From assembly GCF_010729105.1 (NCBI RefSeq), contig NZ_AP022573.1:3224001-3288000 (forward strand): a stretch of DNA of 64,000 bases, written 5' to 3'. Below the pieces are notes generated by a model that saw only the letters and a list, made by a program, of their open reading frames with translations, ran no database searches and was not told the origin of the DNA. This document shows positions 25,724 through 35,875 of this stretch, piece by piece. A program made the translations under genes and the position numbers. Within the stretch, counting starts at the first letter, position 1; every line of letters begins with the position of its first letter. Origin of the DNA: Mycobacterium saskatchewanense (GTDB taxonomy: Bacteria; Actinomycetota; Actinomycetes; Mycobacteriales; Mycobacteriaceae).

Positions 25724-26743
25724 ATGACTGTCACAGCCAATTCCAGCATCACCAAACGCGATCTGGCCGAGGCGGCGATGCGCCGGTCCTGGTTCCCAGT
25801 GGCTCGCATCCGCGATCTCGACACCCCGCAGCGCGCGACTCTGCTCGGGACGAAGTTGGTGGTATACCGCGACGGGAGGGGACAGGTAACCGTTCAATCG
25901 CGGCGTTGCCCGCACCGTGGCGCCGACCTGTCCCGCGGCGAGGTGCACAGGGACTCGATAGCGTGCCCGTACCACGGGTGGGAGTTCGGCAGCGAGAACG
26001 GCGCGTGTACCCGAATCCCTTCCCTGTCAGACCAATCGCAGATCCCACCGCGAGCGGCGATCGCCACCTATTCTGCCGTCGAGCGCTTCGGCCACGTATG
26101 GACGGTTCTCGAGGATCCGATCCGCGAGATGTACGAGGTGGAGGACTGGGGCGGAATCGATTTTGAATGGTTAGCCGCCGACCCGATTGATTCCGCTGTC
26201 GGCGTGGGTATCTCGATGGAGAACTTCCGCGACGTTGCCCACTTTCCGTTCGTCCATAAGGTGTCTATGGGACCGACCCCCGAGGTGGTGGAACCGTTGA
26301 ACGTATACCGGGACGGTCTGAACGTCTGGATGGATCGCCCGCTCAACGCCGGCAACGGCGAATGGGCGGAAGACGGTGACTGCATGATGCGTTACCTGTG
26401 CTCGGCCCCCGGCTTCGCGTCGATCACATACCACTACGAGAAACTCGGCAGGCGAGTCGTCGTGGGCTTTCCGTCACCCGTTTCCTATGAACAAGTCAAG
26501 ATCTTCTGGGGAGTCGCCAACGAAGTCGGCTACAAGGGAGCCGATCTCGAGGAGTGCCTGCGGATCGAGGAGATGGTCTACCTGGAGGATATCCCGATCG
26601 TGGAGCACGTCGAGCCGCGTGAAATCCCCTGGGATGCCGAGGCTCAGGAGTTTTCGGTGCCCGCGGACTTGTTCACGTTGAACTATCGGCGTTCGTTCAA
26701 CGAGTTGATGAGTCGGGTGAAAGACAGCGATGCCAGGGTCTGA
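25724..26743 (+). CDS. Rieske-type mononuclear iron oxygenase (339 aa)
   Basis: The N-terminal Rieske domain has CPHRGADL (Cys62, His64) and CPYHGWEF (Cys81, His84) for the [2Fe-2S] cluster. NFRDVAHFPFVH (about residues 170-181) supplies the aspartate bridge and histidines of the catalytic iron. The size and lone alpha subunit match VanA-like O/N-demethylases and phthalate-type oxygenases. The ATG at 25724 has AGAGG upstream; a GTG at 25691, coupled to the SDR stop, is the alternative. The reductase starts within its last 14 bases, giving an electron-transfer pair. Confidence 0.9.
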   Translation: MTVTANSSITKRDLAEAAMRRSWFPVARIRDLDTPQRATLLGTKLVVYRDGRGQVTVQSRRCPHRGADLSRGEVHRDSIACPYHGWEFGSENGACTRIPSLSDQSQIPPRAAIATYSAVERFGHVWTVLEDPIREMYEVEDWGGIDFEWLAADPIDSAVGVGISMENFRDVAHFPFVHKVSMGPTPEVVEPLNVYRDGLNVWMDRPLNAGNGEWAEDGDCMMRYLCSAPGFASITYHYEKLGRRVVVGFPSPVSYEQVKIFWGVANEVGYKGADLEECLRIEEMVYLEDIPIVEHVEPREIPWDAEAQEFSVPADLFTLNYRRSFNELMSRVKDSDARV

Positions 26744-27674
26744 CGCCCTGACCGTGCGCGTCGAGGCGGCCCGTTGGGAGGCAGAGTCGGTTACGTCGTT
26801 CGAGTTCGTCTCCCCCACGGGCCAAGACCTGCCGATCTGGGAGCCTGGCGCCCACATCGATGTGTACCTGCCCTCCGGGGCGGTACGCCAGTACTCTCTG
26901 TGCGGCGACCCGGCCGATCGCACCCGCTATCGCATTGCGGTACTCGAACTGCGAGGTGGCCGCGGGGGCTCGGTCGAGGCGCACCGTGAGCTGCGGTGCG
27001 GACGGATTATCGACATCGGTTTGCCACGTTCGAATTTCAAGCTGGTTGACGCCGACCGGTACGTGTTCGTGGCGGGCGGCATTGGCATCACCCCGATCTT
27101 GCCGATGATCCGCGAGGTCGACTCGCGTGGCATCAAGTGGGAGCTTGTCTACGGCGCAAGGTCGGCGGCCCATTTCGCGTTCAAAGGCGAACTTCCCAGT
27201 GATGCGGTGCGCTTCGTGGCGCAGGACACGGACGGCTTGATCGACATCGGCGACGTCGTCGACAACGCGTCCGGAGCGGCCGTCTACTGCTGTGGCCCCC
27301 CGGCCTTGACGGATGCCCTCATCGACTCGATGAACCGCGTCGGTCGCGGCCGCGATCTGCATCTCGAACGTTTCGGCCCCGCGCCCACTCGGTCCGATAC
27401 CCCGGGGAACTCGGAAATCGAATTGGCCCGCAGCGGTTTGGTGGTTTCGGTCCCACCCGATCAGTCGGTGCTCGAAGCCGTCCGCGCGGCAGGTGTCGAG
27501 TGTCCGTCATCGTGTGAGATGGGGATCTGCGGTACCTGCGAAACGTCCGTGCTGGCCGGGGAGGTAGACCACCGTGACAGCCTGTTGACCGAGCAGGAGC
27601 GAACCAGCGGCGCCAGCATGTTGATCTGCGTGTCTCGCGCCAAAGGCGGCGGCCGCCTTGTCCTCGACATCTGA
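26730..27674 (+). CDS. PDR/VanB-type FMN and [2Fe-2S] oxygenase reductase (314 aa)
   Basis: Three domains: FMN-binding barrel with RQYSLCGDP (about 53-61), NAD-binding domain with VAGGIGITPIL (about 113-123) and YCCGPPAL, and a C-terminal plant-type ferredoxin with CPSSCEMGICGTCETSV and a later Cys in LICVSR. This order (flavin, NAD, ferredoxin) is that of phthalate dioxygenase reductase and VanB. It takes electrons from NADH to the Rieske oxygenase encoded just upstream, with which it overlaps by 14 bases. It ends the rightward operon; the next gene is convergent. Confidence 0.92.
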   Translation: MPGSDALTVRVEAARWEAESVTSFEFVSPTGQDLPIWEPGAHIDVYLPSGAVRQYSLCGDPADRTRYRIAVLELRGGRGGSVEAHRELRCGRIIDIGLPRSNFKLVDADRYVFVAGGIGITPILPMIREVDSRGIKWELVYGARSAAHFAFKGELPSDAVRFVAQDTDGLIDIGDVVDNASGAAVYCCGPPALTDALIDSMNRVGRGRDLHLERFGPAPTRSDTPGNSEIELARSGLVVSVPPDQSVLEAVRAAGVECPSSCEMGICGTCETSVLAGEVDHRDSLLTEQERTSGASMLICVSRAKGGGRLVLDI

Positions 27675-27792
27675 TCTGCCTCCGGCGGTTGGTTCTGGTA
27701 CAGCACCTTCCGCCCGGCGGTCACCCCGCTTCCAAACGTTGCGAACGAAACTGTCGGTCGCCACGGTCCGTGAGCCGTCGCGACGGGTTCTC

Positions 27793-29295
27793 TCAGCGCT
27801 TGTTGAAAACCGTTCGGTGCCACGGCTTCTCGGAGACCGTCGTGATGTCACTCATCACGTGCTTGATGGCCAGATATTCCTCGAAGGAGTAGGCGCTCAT
27901 GTCCTTGCCGAAGCCCGAGGCGCCGAAGCCGCCGTGTGGCATCTCACTGATGATCGGAATGTGGTCGTTGATCCACACGCACCCGGCATTGATCTCACGC
28001 GATGCCCGCTGCGCGCGGTACACATCGCGCGTCCAGGCAGAGGCGGCCAGACCATAATCCGTGTCATTGGCCTGCCGGATCGCGTCATCGTCATCGGTGA
28101 ACTCGCGCACTGCCAGCACCGGCCCGAACACCTCGGCCCGGTAAATCTCCGAGCTCTCGTCGACGTCGGCGACCAAGGTCGGCCGGTAGAAGGCTCCCGG
28201 CAGATCCGGCGCCACACCACCCGTGACAATCCGGCCACCCTGCCCGGCCGCCCGCTCGACCATGCCGGCAACCTTCACTCGGTGGGCTGCGGAGATCAAT
28301 GGACCCAAATCCGTATCGGGGTCTTCCGGATCCCCGACCACTATCTTGCCCATCACCTCGCCGACGCCGGCGACGAAGTCGGCGTACAGATCCCGGGCGA
28401 CGATGGCCCGAGTGGCGGCGGTGCAGTCCTGGCCGGTGTTGATCAGCGAGCCGGCAACCGCCCCCTGGATTGCCGCATCGAGATCGGCGTCGTCGAAGAC
28501 CACGAACGGCGCCTTCCCCCCGAGTTCGAGTTGGGTGCGGTGACCGTGCACGGCGGCGGCGGCCATCACCTTGCGGCCGACCTGCGTCGAACCCGTAAAC
28601 GTCACCACGTCAACATCCGGGTGGCCGGCGAGCGCCGCACCCACGTCCTCCCCGGCGCCGGTCACAACATTGAGCACTCCGTCGGGCAGCCCTGCCTCCC
28701 TGGCGATCCGGGCCAGTGTCAGGGTGGTCAGTGGGGTGAGCTCGGCAGGCTTGATCACCACGCTGCACCCCGCGGCCAACGCCGGAATCACCTTCCACAC
28801 CGCCATCTGCAACGGATAGTTCCACGGGGTGATGGTTGCGACCACGCCAACGGCCTCGCGACGGATGCTCGACGTGTGGTCACCCGAATATTCCGCGGTC
28901 GCCTTGCCCTCGAGATGCCGTGCCGCGGAGGCGAAGAAGGCGATGTTGTCGATGCTGCCCGGAATGTCGAACTCGGTGGCCAGCCGGACCGGCTTACCGG
29001 TCTGGCTCACTTCTTCGGCGATCAACGTCTCGGCGTGCGAGTCTGCGAGCTCGGCCAGCTTCGTCAGCACCGTGGCCCGATCTACCGGTGTCGCGGTCGC
29101 CCAACCCCTGAGTGCCGAGCGAGCCGAGGCGACGGCGGTATCGACGTCTTCTGGTGTCGCCAACGCCAGTTCGACCACGGTGGCGTTATTCGCTGGATTG
29201 ACCACCCGGTGCAGCGGCCCTCCGGTAACGACGGGCGCACCGTCGATCCAGCAGGAGGCGATTGTTGCGGTCCGGCCGGACGCGACGACGTTCAT
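27793..29295 (-). CDS. Aldehyde dehydrogenase, aminobutyraldehyde/betaine-aldehyde type (500 aa)
   Basis: NAD(P)-dependent aldehyde dehydrogenase with TITPWNYPLQMAVWK, the VTFTGSTQVGR cofactor loop, catalytic Glu in QLELGGK and the nucleophile in NTGQDCTAATR. The C-terminal PHGGFGASGFGKD and SFEEYLAIKHVM resemble gamma-aminobutyraldehyde and betaine-aldehyde dehydrogenases. The ATG at 29295 begins MNVVASGRTATIASCWIDG; upstream in-frame starts add a poorly conserved stretch. It is divergent from a class-III aminotransferase, a frequent partner in amine breakdown. The exact aldehyde is not known. Confidence 0.88.
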   Translation of the reverse strand: MNVVASGRTATIASCWIDGAPVVTGGPLHRVVNPANNATVVELALATPEDVDTAVASARSALRGWATATPVDRATVLTKLAELADSHAETLIAEEVSQTGKPVRLATEFDIPGSIDNIAFFASAARHLEGKATAEYSGDHTSSIRREAVGVVATITPWNYPLQMAVWKVIPALAAGCSVVIKPAELTPLTTLTLARIAREAGLPDGVLNVVTGAGEDVGAALAGHPDVDVVTFTGSTQVGRKVMAAAAVHGHRTQLELGGKAPFVVFDDADLDAAIQGAVAGSLINTGQDCTAATRAIVARDLYADFVAGVGEVMGKIVVGDPEDPDTDLGPLISAAHRVKVAGMVERAAGQGGRIVTGGVAPDLPGAFYRPTLVADVDESSEIYRAEVFGPVLAVREFTDDDDAIRQANDTDYGLAASAWTRDVYRAQRASREINAGCVWINDHIPIISEMPHGGFGASGFGKDMSAYSFEEYLAIKHVMSDITTVSEKPWHRTVFNKR

Positions 29296-29378
29296 GGCAT
29301 TTACCGTACCGCAACGCATCCCGGCGACGATACGAAATCCCTCGAGAAGAATTGACTTGGAGGTCGCATTTGCTCGAT

Positions 29379-29414
29379 CAAAAGTTGCTGTTAACAACGC
29401 TTTTGAACTATAGT
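29379..29414 (+). promoter_or_regulatory. Promoter with inverted repeat before the aminotransferase
   Basis: Inverted repeat CAAAAG (29379-29384) / CTTTTG (29400-29405) brackets a GTTAAC-centred imperfect palindrome. Overlapping it, TTGCTG (29385-29390), an 18-base spacer and TATAGT (29409-29414) form a good sigma-A promoter. The expected start of transcription falls on the ATG at 29421. Confidence 0.5.
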
Positions 29415-29420
29415 CGCGTC

Positions 29421-29528
29421 ATGTATGGAATCGAGCCGCCTCGCTTGATTCGGTTGCCGCATCCGCTCGTCGCGTTCAGAGGGATGAGAGCCACCGCGGT
29501 CAAACCGGCCGTACGACCGCCGCGATAA
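29421..29528 (+). CDS. Possible leaderless small ORF (35 aa)
   Basis: An ATG stands exactly 6 bases after the TATAGT -10 box, where mycobacterial leaderless mRNAs begin. The frame encodes 35 residues (MYGIEPPRLIRLPHP onward, Arg/Pro-rich) and ends 154 bases before the aminotransferase. It could be a regulatory leader peptide or a chance frame. It has no recognised domain. Confidence 0.35.
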   Translation: MYGIEPPRLIRLPHPLVAFRGMRATAVKPAVRPPR

Positions 29529-29682
29529 CCCCGATTCGCCACCGCGACGACCGGATCGAATTCGCCGGGAGCCCGCTTTTGCAGCAATCCACATCCAAAT
29601 CAGAGCCGTGACCGGGAGTGATATCCACCCTAACTTGGGTTTATGCGTGACTTGTTGGGCAACAACGTGATTGGGATATAGG

Positions 29683-31068
29683 ATGACGACTACCCAAGAA
29701 ATAGACGGCATTTCCGCGAGTCTGTCCGATAGAGCGGATCGGTATCTATGGGGTCACTTCGCGCGACACGGAGCCGGAATCACACCGCCGATTGTCGTCC
29801 GCGGGGACGGCGCGCAGATCTGGGACAGCAACGGCAAGAGTTACATTGACGGCTTGTCCGGCCTGTTCGTGGTTCAGGTCGGCCATGGCCGAAGGGAACT
29901 CGCCGAAGTGGCGGCAAAGCAAGCCGAACGACTGGCGTTTTTCCCGCTATGGTCGTATGCGACACCGGCGGCGATCGAGCTCGCCGAGCGACTCGCCGGA
30001 TATACCCCGGGCGACTTGAACCGGGTGTTCTTCACCAGCGGAGGGGGCGAAGCCGTTGAAAGCGCCTGGAAACTAGCCAAGCAGTACTTCAAGCTGATCG
30101 GCAAACCCGGCAAGCATAAAGTCATCTCCCGATCAGTGGCATACCATGGCACCACCCAGGGCGCGCTTGCCATCACCGGCATCCCCGCGTTCAAGGCGCC
30201 ATTCGAGCCGGTGACTCCCGGGGGTCTGCGGGTACCGAACACGAACTTCTATCGTGCGCCTGCCCCGTACGACACCGACATCAATGAGTTTGGGACCTAC
30301 TGTGCCGACCGCATCGCCGAGGCCATCGAGTTCGAGGGACCCGAGACGGTGGCCGCGGTGTTCCTCGAACCTGTACAGAACGCCGGGGGTTGCTTCCCCC
30401 CACCTCCCGGTTACTTCGAAAGGGTTCGGGAAATCTGCGATCAATACGACGTGTTGCTGGTTTCGGACGAGGTGATATGCGCGTTTGGCCGGATCGGATC
30501 GATGTTCGCGTGCAATGACTTTGGCTACACGCCGGACATGATCACCTGCGCCAAGGGCCTATCGTCGGGGTACTCCCCGATCGGCGCGATGATAGCCAGC
30601 GACCGGTTGTTCGAGCCGTTCAGCGACGGGCGTACCGTCTTCGGGCACGGCTATACCTTCGGCGGGCACCCGGTGTCGTCGGCGGTGGCGCTGGCCAACC
30701 TCGACATCTTTGAGCGGGAAGCGCTCAACGACCATGTGAAGGCGAATGCTCCGGCGTTCCGCGCGACGCTCGAGCAACTACTCGACTTACCGATCGTCGG
30801 AGACGTGCGCGGCGAGGGTTACTTCTACGGCATCGAACTTGTCACGGACAAAGCCGCCAAAGGAACGTTCAACGACGAGGAAAGCGAGCGGCTGCTGCGC
30901 GGCTTTTTGACGCCGGCATTGTGGGAGGCGGGCCTGTACTGCCGAGCGGACGACCGTGGTGACCCAGTGGTCCAGCTGGCTCCACCGCTGATTTGTGGCC
31001 AGAAAGACTTCGACGCCATCTATGACATCCTGCGCAGCGTGCTCACCGAGGCGGGCAACCTGCTGTAG
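29683..31068 (+). CDS. Class-III omega-aminotransferase (461 aa)
   Basis: PLP fold type I enzyme. The cofactor-binding aspartate sits in VSDEVICAFGR and the Schiff-base lysine in ITCAKGLSSGYSPIG. The N-terminal PIVVRGDGAQIWDSNGKSYIDG is typical of omega-amino acid:pyruvate and putrescine/beta-alanine transaminases. The ATG at 29683 gives MTTTQEIDG; an in-frame TTG at 29671 is possible. It would turn an omega-amino acid or amine into a semialdehyde for the neighbouring aldehyde dehydrogenases. A predicted leader of about 260 bases contains the small ORF above. Confidence 0.9.
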   Translation: MTTTQEIDGISASLSDRADRYLWGHFARHGAGITPPIVVRGDGAQIWDSNGKSYIDGLSGLFVVQVGHGRRELAEVAAKQAERLAFFPLWSYATPAAIELAERLAGYTPGDLNRVFFTSGGGEAVESAWKLAKQYFKLIGKPGKHKVISRSVAYHGTTQGALAITGIPAFKAPFEPVTPGGLRVPNTNFYRAPAPYDTDINEFGTYCADRIAEAIEFEGPETVAAVFLEPVQNAGGCFPPPPGYFERVREICDQYDVLLVSDEVICAFGRIGSMFACNDFGYTPDMITCAKGLSSGYSPIGAMIASDRLFEPFSDGRTVFGHGYTFGGHPVSSAVALANLDIFEREALNDHVKANAPAFRATLEQLLDLPIVGDVRGEGYFYGIELVTDKAAKGTFNDEESERLLRGFLTPALWEAGLYCRADDRGDPVVQLAPPLICGQKDFDAIYDILRSVLTEAGNLL

Positions 31069-31126
31069 TTAAGGCTTCAGGGTGAAATCGCCCGCCGCGC
31101 CGGAGCTGTGGGCATTGCTCCCGCCG

Positions 31127-32755
31127 CTAGCGGGTGCCGGTTTGCGCGGTGAGGTCTACCTGTCGCCGGTGGTCGAGAATAAGGACGGCGACGTGCAGCG
31201 ACGTCATGGACTCGGCGTCATCGAGGTCGACCCCGAGGATGCGGCCGAGCGTGGTCAACCGCTTGTAGAGCGCGGGGCGGCTGATGTGCAAACGTTGCGC
31301 CAAAGCCGCCTTATTGCCGGCGAGTTGCAGGTAATGGCGGAGGACTTCCAGGTGCGATGGTTCGTTGCCCGGTTCGCCGGCCAGGAGTGCCTTGAGTTCG
31401 GTTTCGGCGAATTGCTGCACGCGCGGGTCGTCGCGCAATAGCGCAATCAGGCCGCGCAACCGCACATCGGTCGCGCGAAAGAGTGCTTGTGTCGTCGCGG
31501 GCATCGCGATCGCGACCTCGCCGATGTGTGCCGCCTGCCGCAAACCGCGAATCGCGTCGGTGATGGTGGTGACCGGCTCGCCGACCGCAAACACCGATCG
31601 CTGGGTGCCGTCCAGTCGCTGCAGGTCGGTGCGCAGACGCAACCCCAGCGCGTGCAGTATCTTTTCGGCCCCGCCGCGGGCGGCGTTAAGCGCCAACACC
31701 GCGCCGATCTCGCCGTCCCGGCGGATTGAGAACAAGCCGCTATGGCCGGCCGCGTTCGCCGTATGCGTGACAGTATCAAGCAACCGTGTGTTGCGCCTTT
31801 GGGCTGCAACAGGATCCGTATGACCAGTCGGTGGCTGGGCGCGTACCGCCACCGAGAAGTAGCGCGCCGCCTTGCGCAGGCCCAGCGCGTGCGCCCGGGC
31901 GGCGACCTCGTGCTCGTCGGTCATCCGACTCAGCAGGACGTCATCGATCAGCCCGCTTTGCGCCTGCTGGTGCAGCCCGCTCCGGTCGCGTTCGATCATC
32001 CGGTGCAATGCCAGCGCTGCGCTTGCGCGCTCGAGAACCATCGTGGCCCGAGCCCGGTCATCCGACTTTCTTGGAACGATCAGTCGCCCCCACTCCTCTC
32101 CGCGGGGACCCACGGAGGTGACCGTCCAGCCTTCGCTCCCGCCGCTGTGGGTCGGGCTCCTACGCGACCGCTGCTCCCAGTCGGCAAGCAAGGACACTGC
32201 CGACCCACCATCGGCGGCGACTGCGAGTGCCTGGTGTGCAAGGTCCTCCAGCACAACCGGTTCGTCGAGGATGCGCCCGGCAGCATCGACAATCGCGCCC
32301 GCCGAGGCGCGGAGCATGCTCAACTCGGTGAAAGTCTCGTGCACGCGCCGAGCAAAGGCGACCTCGTCGTACTGCGCGGCGACAATCCGCCGATGCACAG
32401 CCTCGGTCACGTCGACGAACCTGATCTGACGGTGCAGCGCCACCAGCACGAGATCCAAACGCTGCGCCAGCGCAACCACCGAATCGGGCACGGCGGAGAC
32501 CGCCGTTCCGAGTTCGACGACCACGCCGACGGCGCCGGCGTCGGCCAGGCCCTGTAAGTAGCGTCGCGGCGCACTGTCGAGCGCGACGCCGGTGGTCAAG
32601 ACAAGCTCGCCGCCCTGCAACAGGGCCGACAGGTCGGGGATATCGCCAATATGCACCCACCGGATCGGGTCCTCGAACCGGCAGGAACTCAAGACCTGCG
32701 GCATTCCCTGCCGCAGCACCGGGAGCTCGATCACCTCACGAACCGTTAACGACAT
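31127..32755 (-). CDS. PucR family transcriptional regulator (542 aa)
   Basis: The N-terminal PucR sensor domain (LTVREVIELPVLRQGMPQVLSS onward, in the first 125 residues) is followed by a middle GGDEF-like region. The C-terminal helix-turn-helix is LAGNKAALAQRLHISRPALYKRL (in two parts, about 475-500). PucR-type activators respond to purine breakdown products or amino-acid-like effectors. It lies between two aminotransferase operons and is divergent from the methylmalonate-semialdehyde dehydrogenase. Its start codon directly abuts a 13-bp palindrome, suggesting autoregulation. Confidence 0.88.
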   Translation of the reverse strand: MSLTVREVIELPVLRQGMPQVLSSCRFEDPIRWVHIGDIPDLSALLQGGELVLTTGVALDSAPRRYLQGLADAGAVGVVVELGTAVSAVPDSVVALAQRLDLVLVALHRQIRFVDVTEAVHRRIVAAQYDEVAFARRVHETFTELSMLRASAGAIVDAAGRILDEPVVLEDLAHQALAVAADGGSAVSLLADWEQRSRRSPTHSGGSEGWTVTSVGPRGEEWGRLIVPRKSDDRARATMVLERASAALALHRMIERDRSGLHQQAQSGLIDDVLLSRMTDEHEVAARAHALGLRKAARYFSVAVRAQPPTGHTDPVAAQRRNTRLLDTVTHTANAAGHSGLFSIRRDGEIGAVLALNAARGGAEKILHALGLRLRTDLQRLDGTQRSVFAVGEPVTTITDAIRGLRQAAHIGEVAIAMPATTQALFRATDVRLRGLIALLRDDPRVQQFAETELKALLAGEPGNEPSHLEVLRHYLQLAGNKAALAQRLHISRPALYKRLTTLGRILGVDLDDAESMTSLHVAVLILDHRRQVDLTAQTGTR

Positions 32756-32792
32756 TTACACAGTGTAATTGGGGCCGCGCAAACGCTAACAC
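32756..32792 (-). promoter_or_regulatory. PucR promoter with palindrome and shared 11-mer
   Basis: The perfect palindrome TTACACAGTGTAA (32756-32768) touches the pucR-type start codon. On the minus strand TACACT is 6 bases before the ATG, implying a leaderless mRNA. Its -35 region overlaps GTGTTAGCGTT (32792-32782), the 11-mer also found at 22493. Confidence 0.45.
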
Positions 32793-32860
32793 TATGAATC
32801 CCTACTCCACCCTTCGGCTCGGACAGACTCGAAGAGACTGCCGCCGATTTCTCCTTACCC

Positions 32861-32890
32861 GGCCAGCACCGGCCAGCACCGGCCAGCACT
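32861..32890 (+). repeat. Three tandem copies of a 10-base unit
   Basis: GGCCAGCACC occurs three times in a row (last copy ends in T) in the leader of the downstream dehydrogenase gene, 15 bases before its start. A length-variable tandem repeat is likely; no function is evident. Confidence 0.7.
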
Positions 32891-32904
32891 ACGAAAGAGA
32901 CCCC

Positions 32905-34394
<1,490 letters not shown>

Positions 34395-34398
<4 letters not shown>

Positions 34399-35810
34399 AA
34401 GAGCACGCCATGCCCCTAGTAGGCGACGTCACCTGCACCGCAGCATTACCCGACGGCCAGAGCCCCGACGTCGTCCGCCACCGAGCAGAGCGCGCCTACG
34501 AGCTCGATCGGGCCCACGTCTTCCATTCCTGGTCGGCCCAAGCCGAGATCACCCCCATGACGATCACGGCGGCGCAGGGGTGCTACGTGTGGGATGGTCG
34601 CGGAAATCGACTGCTGGACTTTTCTTCCCAGCTCGTCAATACCAACATCGGCCATCAGCATCCCAAGGTCGTTGCCGCCATTGCCGAACAGGCTCACAAG
34701 CTTTGCACCGTTGCGCCCCAGTATGCCAACGAGGCGCGTTCTGAAGCTGCGCGCCTGATCGCCGAGCGCACCCCCGGCGAGCTGGACAAGATCTTCTTTA
34801 CCAACGGGGGCGCCGATGCCAACGAGCACGCGGTGCGGATGGCCCGGCTACACACTGGCCGCCACAAGGTGCTGACCCGGTACCGGTCCTACCACGGCGG
34901 CACCGACACCGCCGTCAACCTCACCGGAGACCCGCGACGGTGGCCCAACGACTATGGCAGTAGCGGCGTCGTGCATTTCTTCGGACCATACCTTTACCGC
35001 TCGCGGTTCCATGCCAGCACCGACACCGAGGAATGCGAGCGTGCGCTGGACCACCTCGACGAAGTCATCCGACTGGAAGGGCCTTGCACGATCGCGGCGA
35101 TCCTGCTCGAAACCATTCCGGGCACGGCCGGAATCATGGTGCCGCCGCCGGGGTATCTGGCCGGCGTGCGTGAACTGTGCGACCGCCATGGCATCGTGTT
35201 CATCGCGGACGAGGTGATGGCCGGCTTCGGACGCAGCGGAAAGTGGTTCTCCGTGGAGCACTTCGGCGTTGTTCCGGATCTCATCACCTTCGCGAAGGGG
35301 GTCAACTCCGGCTATGTGCCGCTGGGCGGTGTCGCCATCAGCCCCGCGATCGCCGAAACCTTCGCGCACCGCGCCTACCCCGGCGGCTTGACATATTCGG
35401 GGCATCCGCTGGCCACCGCGGCCGCCGTCGCCACGATCAACGTGATGGAAGCCGAACACATCATCGCCAATGCCGCCCGCATCGGCGAGGAGGTCATCGG
35501 CCCCGGCCTGCGAGACATCGCCCGCAGGCATCCCAGCGTCGCCGAGGTGCGCGGCACAGGCGTCTTCTGGGCAATCGAATTGGTCACCGACCGAGAGACA
35601 CGCACCCCACTGGCCCCGTACGGCTCCAGCAGCGTCGCGATGGATGCAACCGTCGCGGCCTGCAAGGCCGCCGGGCTACTGCCCTTCGCGAATTTCAACC
35701 GCATCCATGTGGTCCCGCCGTGCATCATCAGCGCGTCCGAGGCGCGCGAAGGACTGGATATCCTGGACCGGGCACTGAACGTCGCTGATTCCCACTCGGT
35801 GGGAGGCTGA
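34395..35810 (+). CDS. Class-III aminotransferase, beta-alanine/omega-amino acid type (471 aa)
   Basis: Fold-type I PLP enzyme with GADANEHAVRMARLHTG, the aspartate motif FIADEVMAGFGRSGKW, and the lysine in ITFAKGVNSGYVPLGG. The ATG at 34395 overlaps the mmsA stop (ATGA); a second ATG at 34410 gives MPLVGDVTC. Coupling with MmsA implies it makes malonate- or methylmalonate-semialdehyde from beta-alanine or beta-aminoisobutyrate, which come from pyrimidine or polyamine breakdown. That pairing is inference; the class assignment is secure. Confidence 0.9.
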
Positions 35811-35875
35811 CACGTTCCGCCGCAAGGCAATCGCGTCGATACCCCGTCGTCCGGGACCCGGGGCGGTGCCCGGCG

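Noticed and set aside
32861..32890. Tandem 10-mers as a CRISPR array
   Set aside because: Three directly joined short units without spacers; it is a simple tandem repeat. No CRISPR-like repeat spacing was seen in the window.
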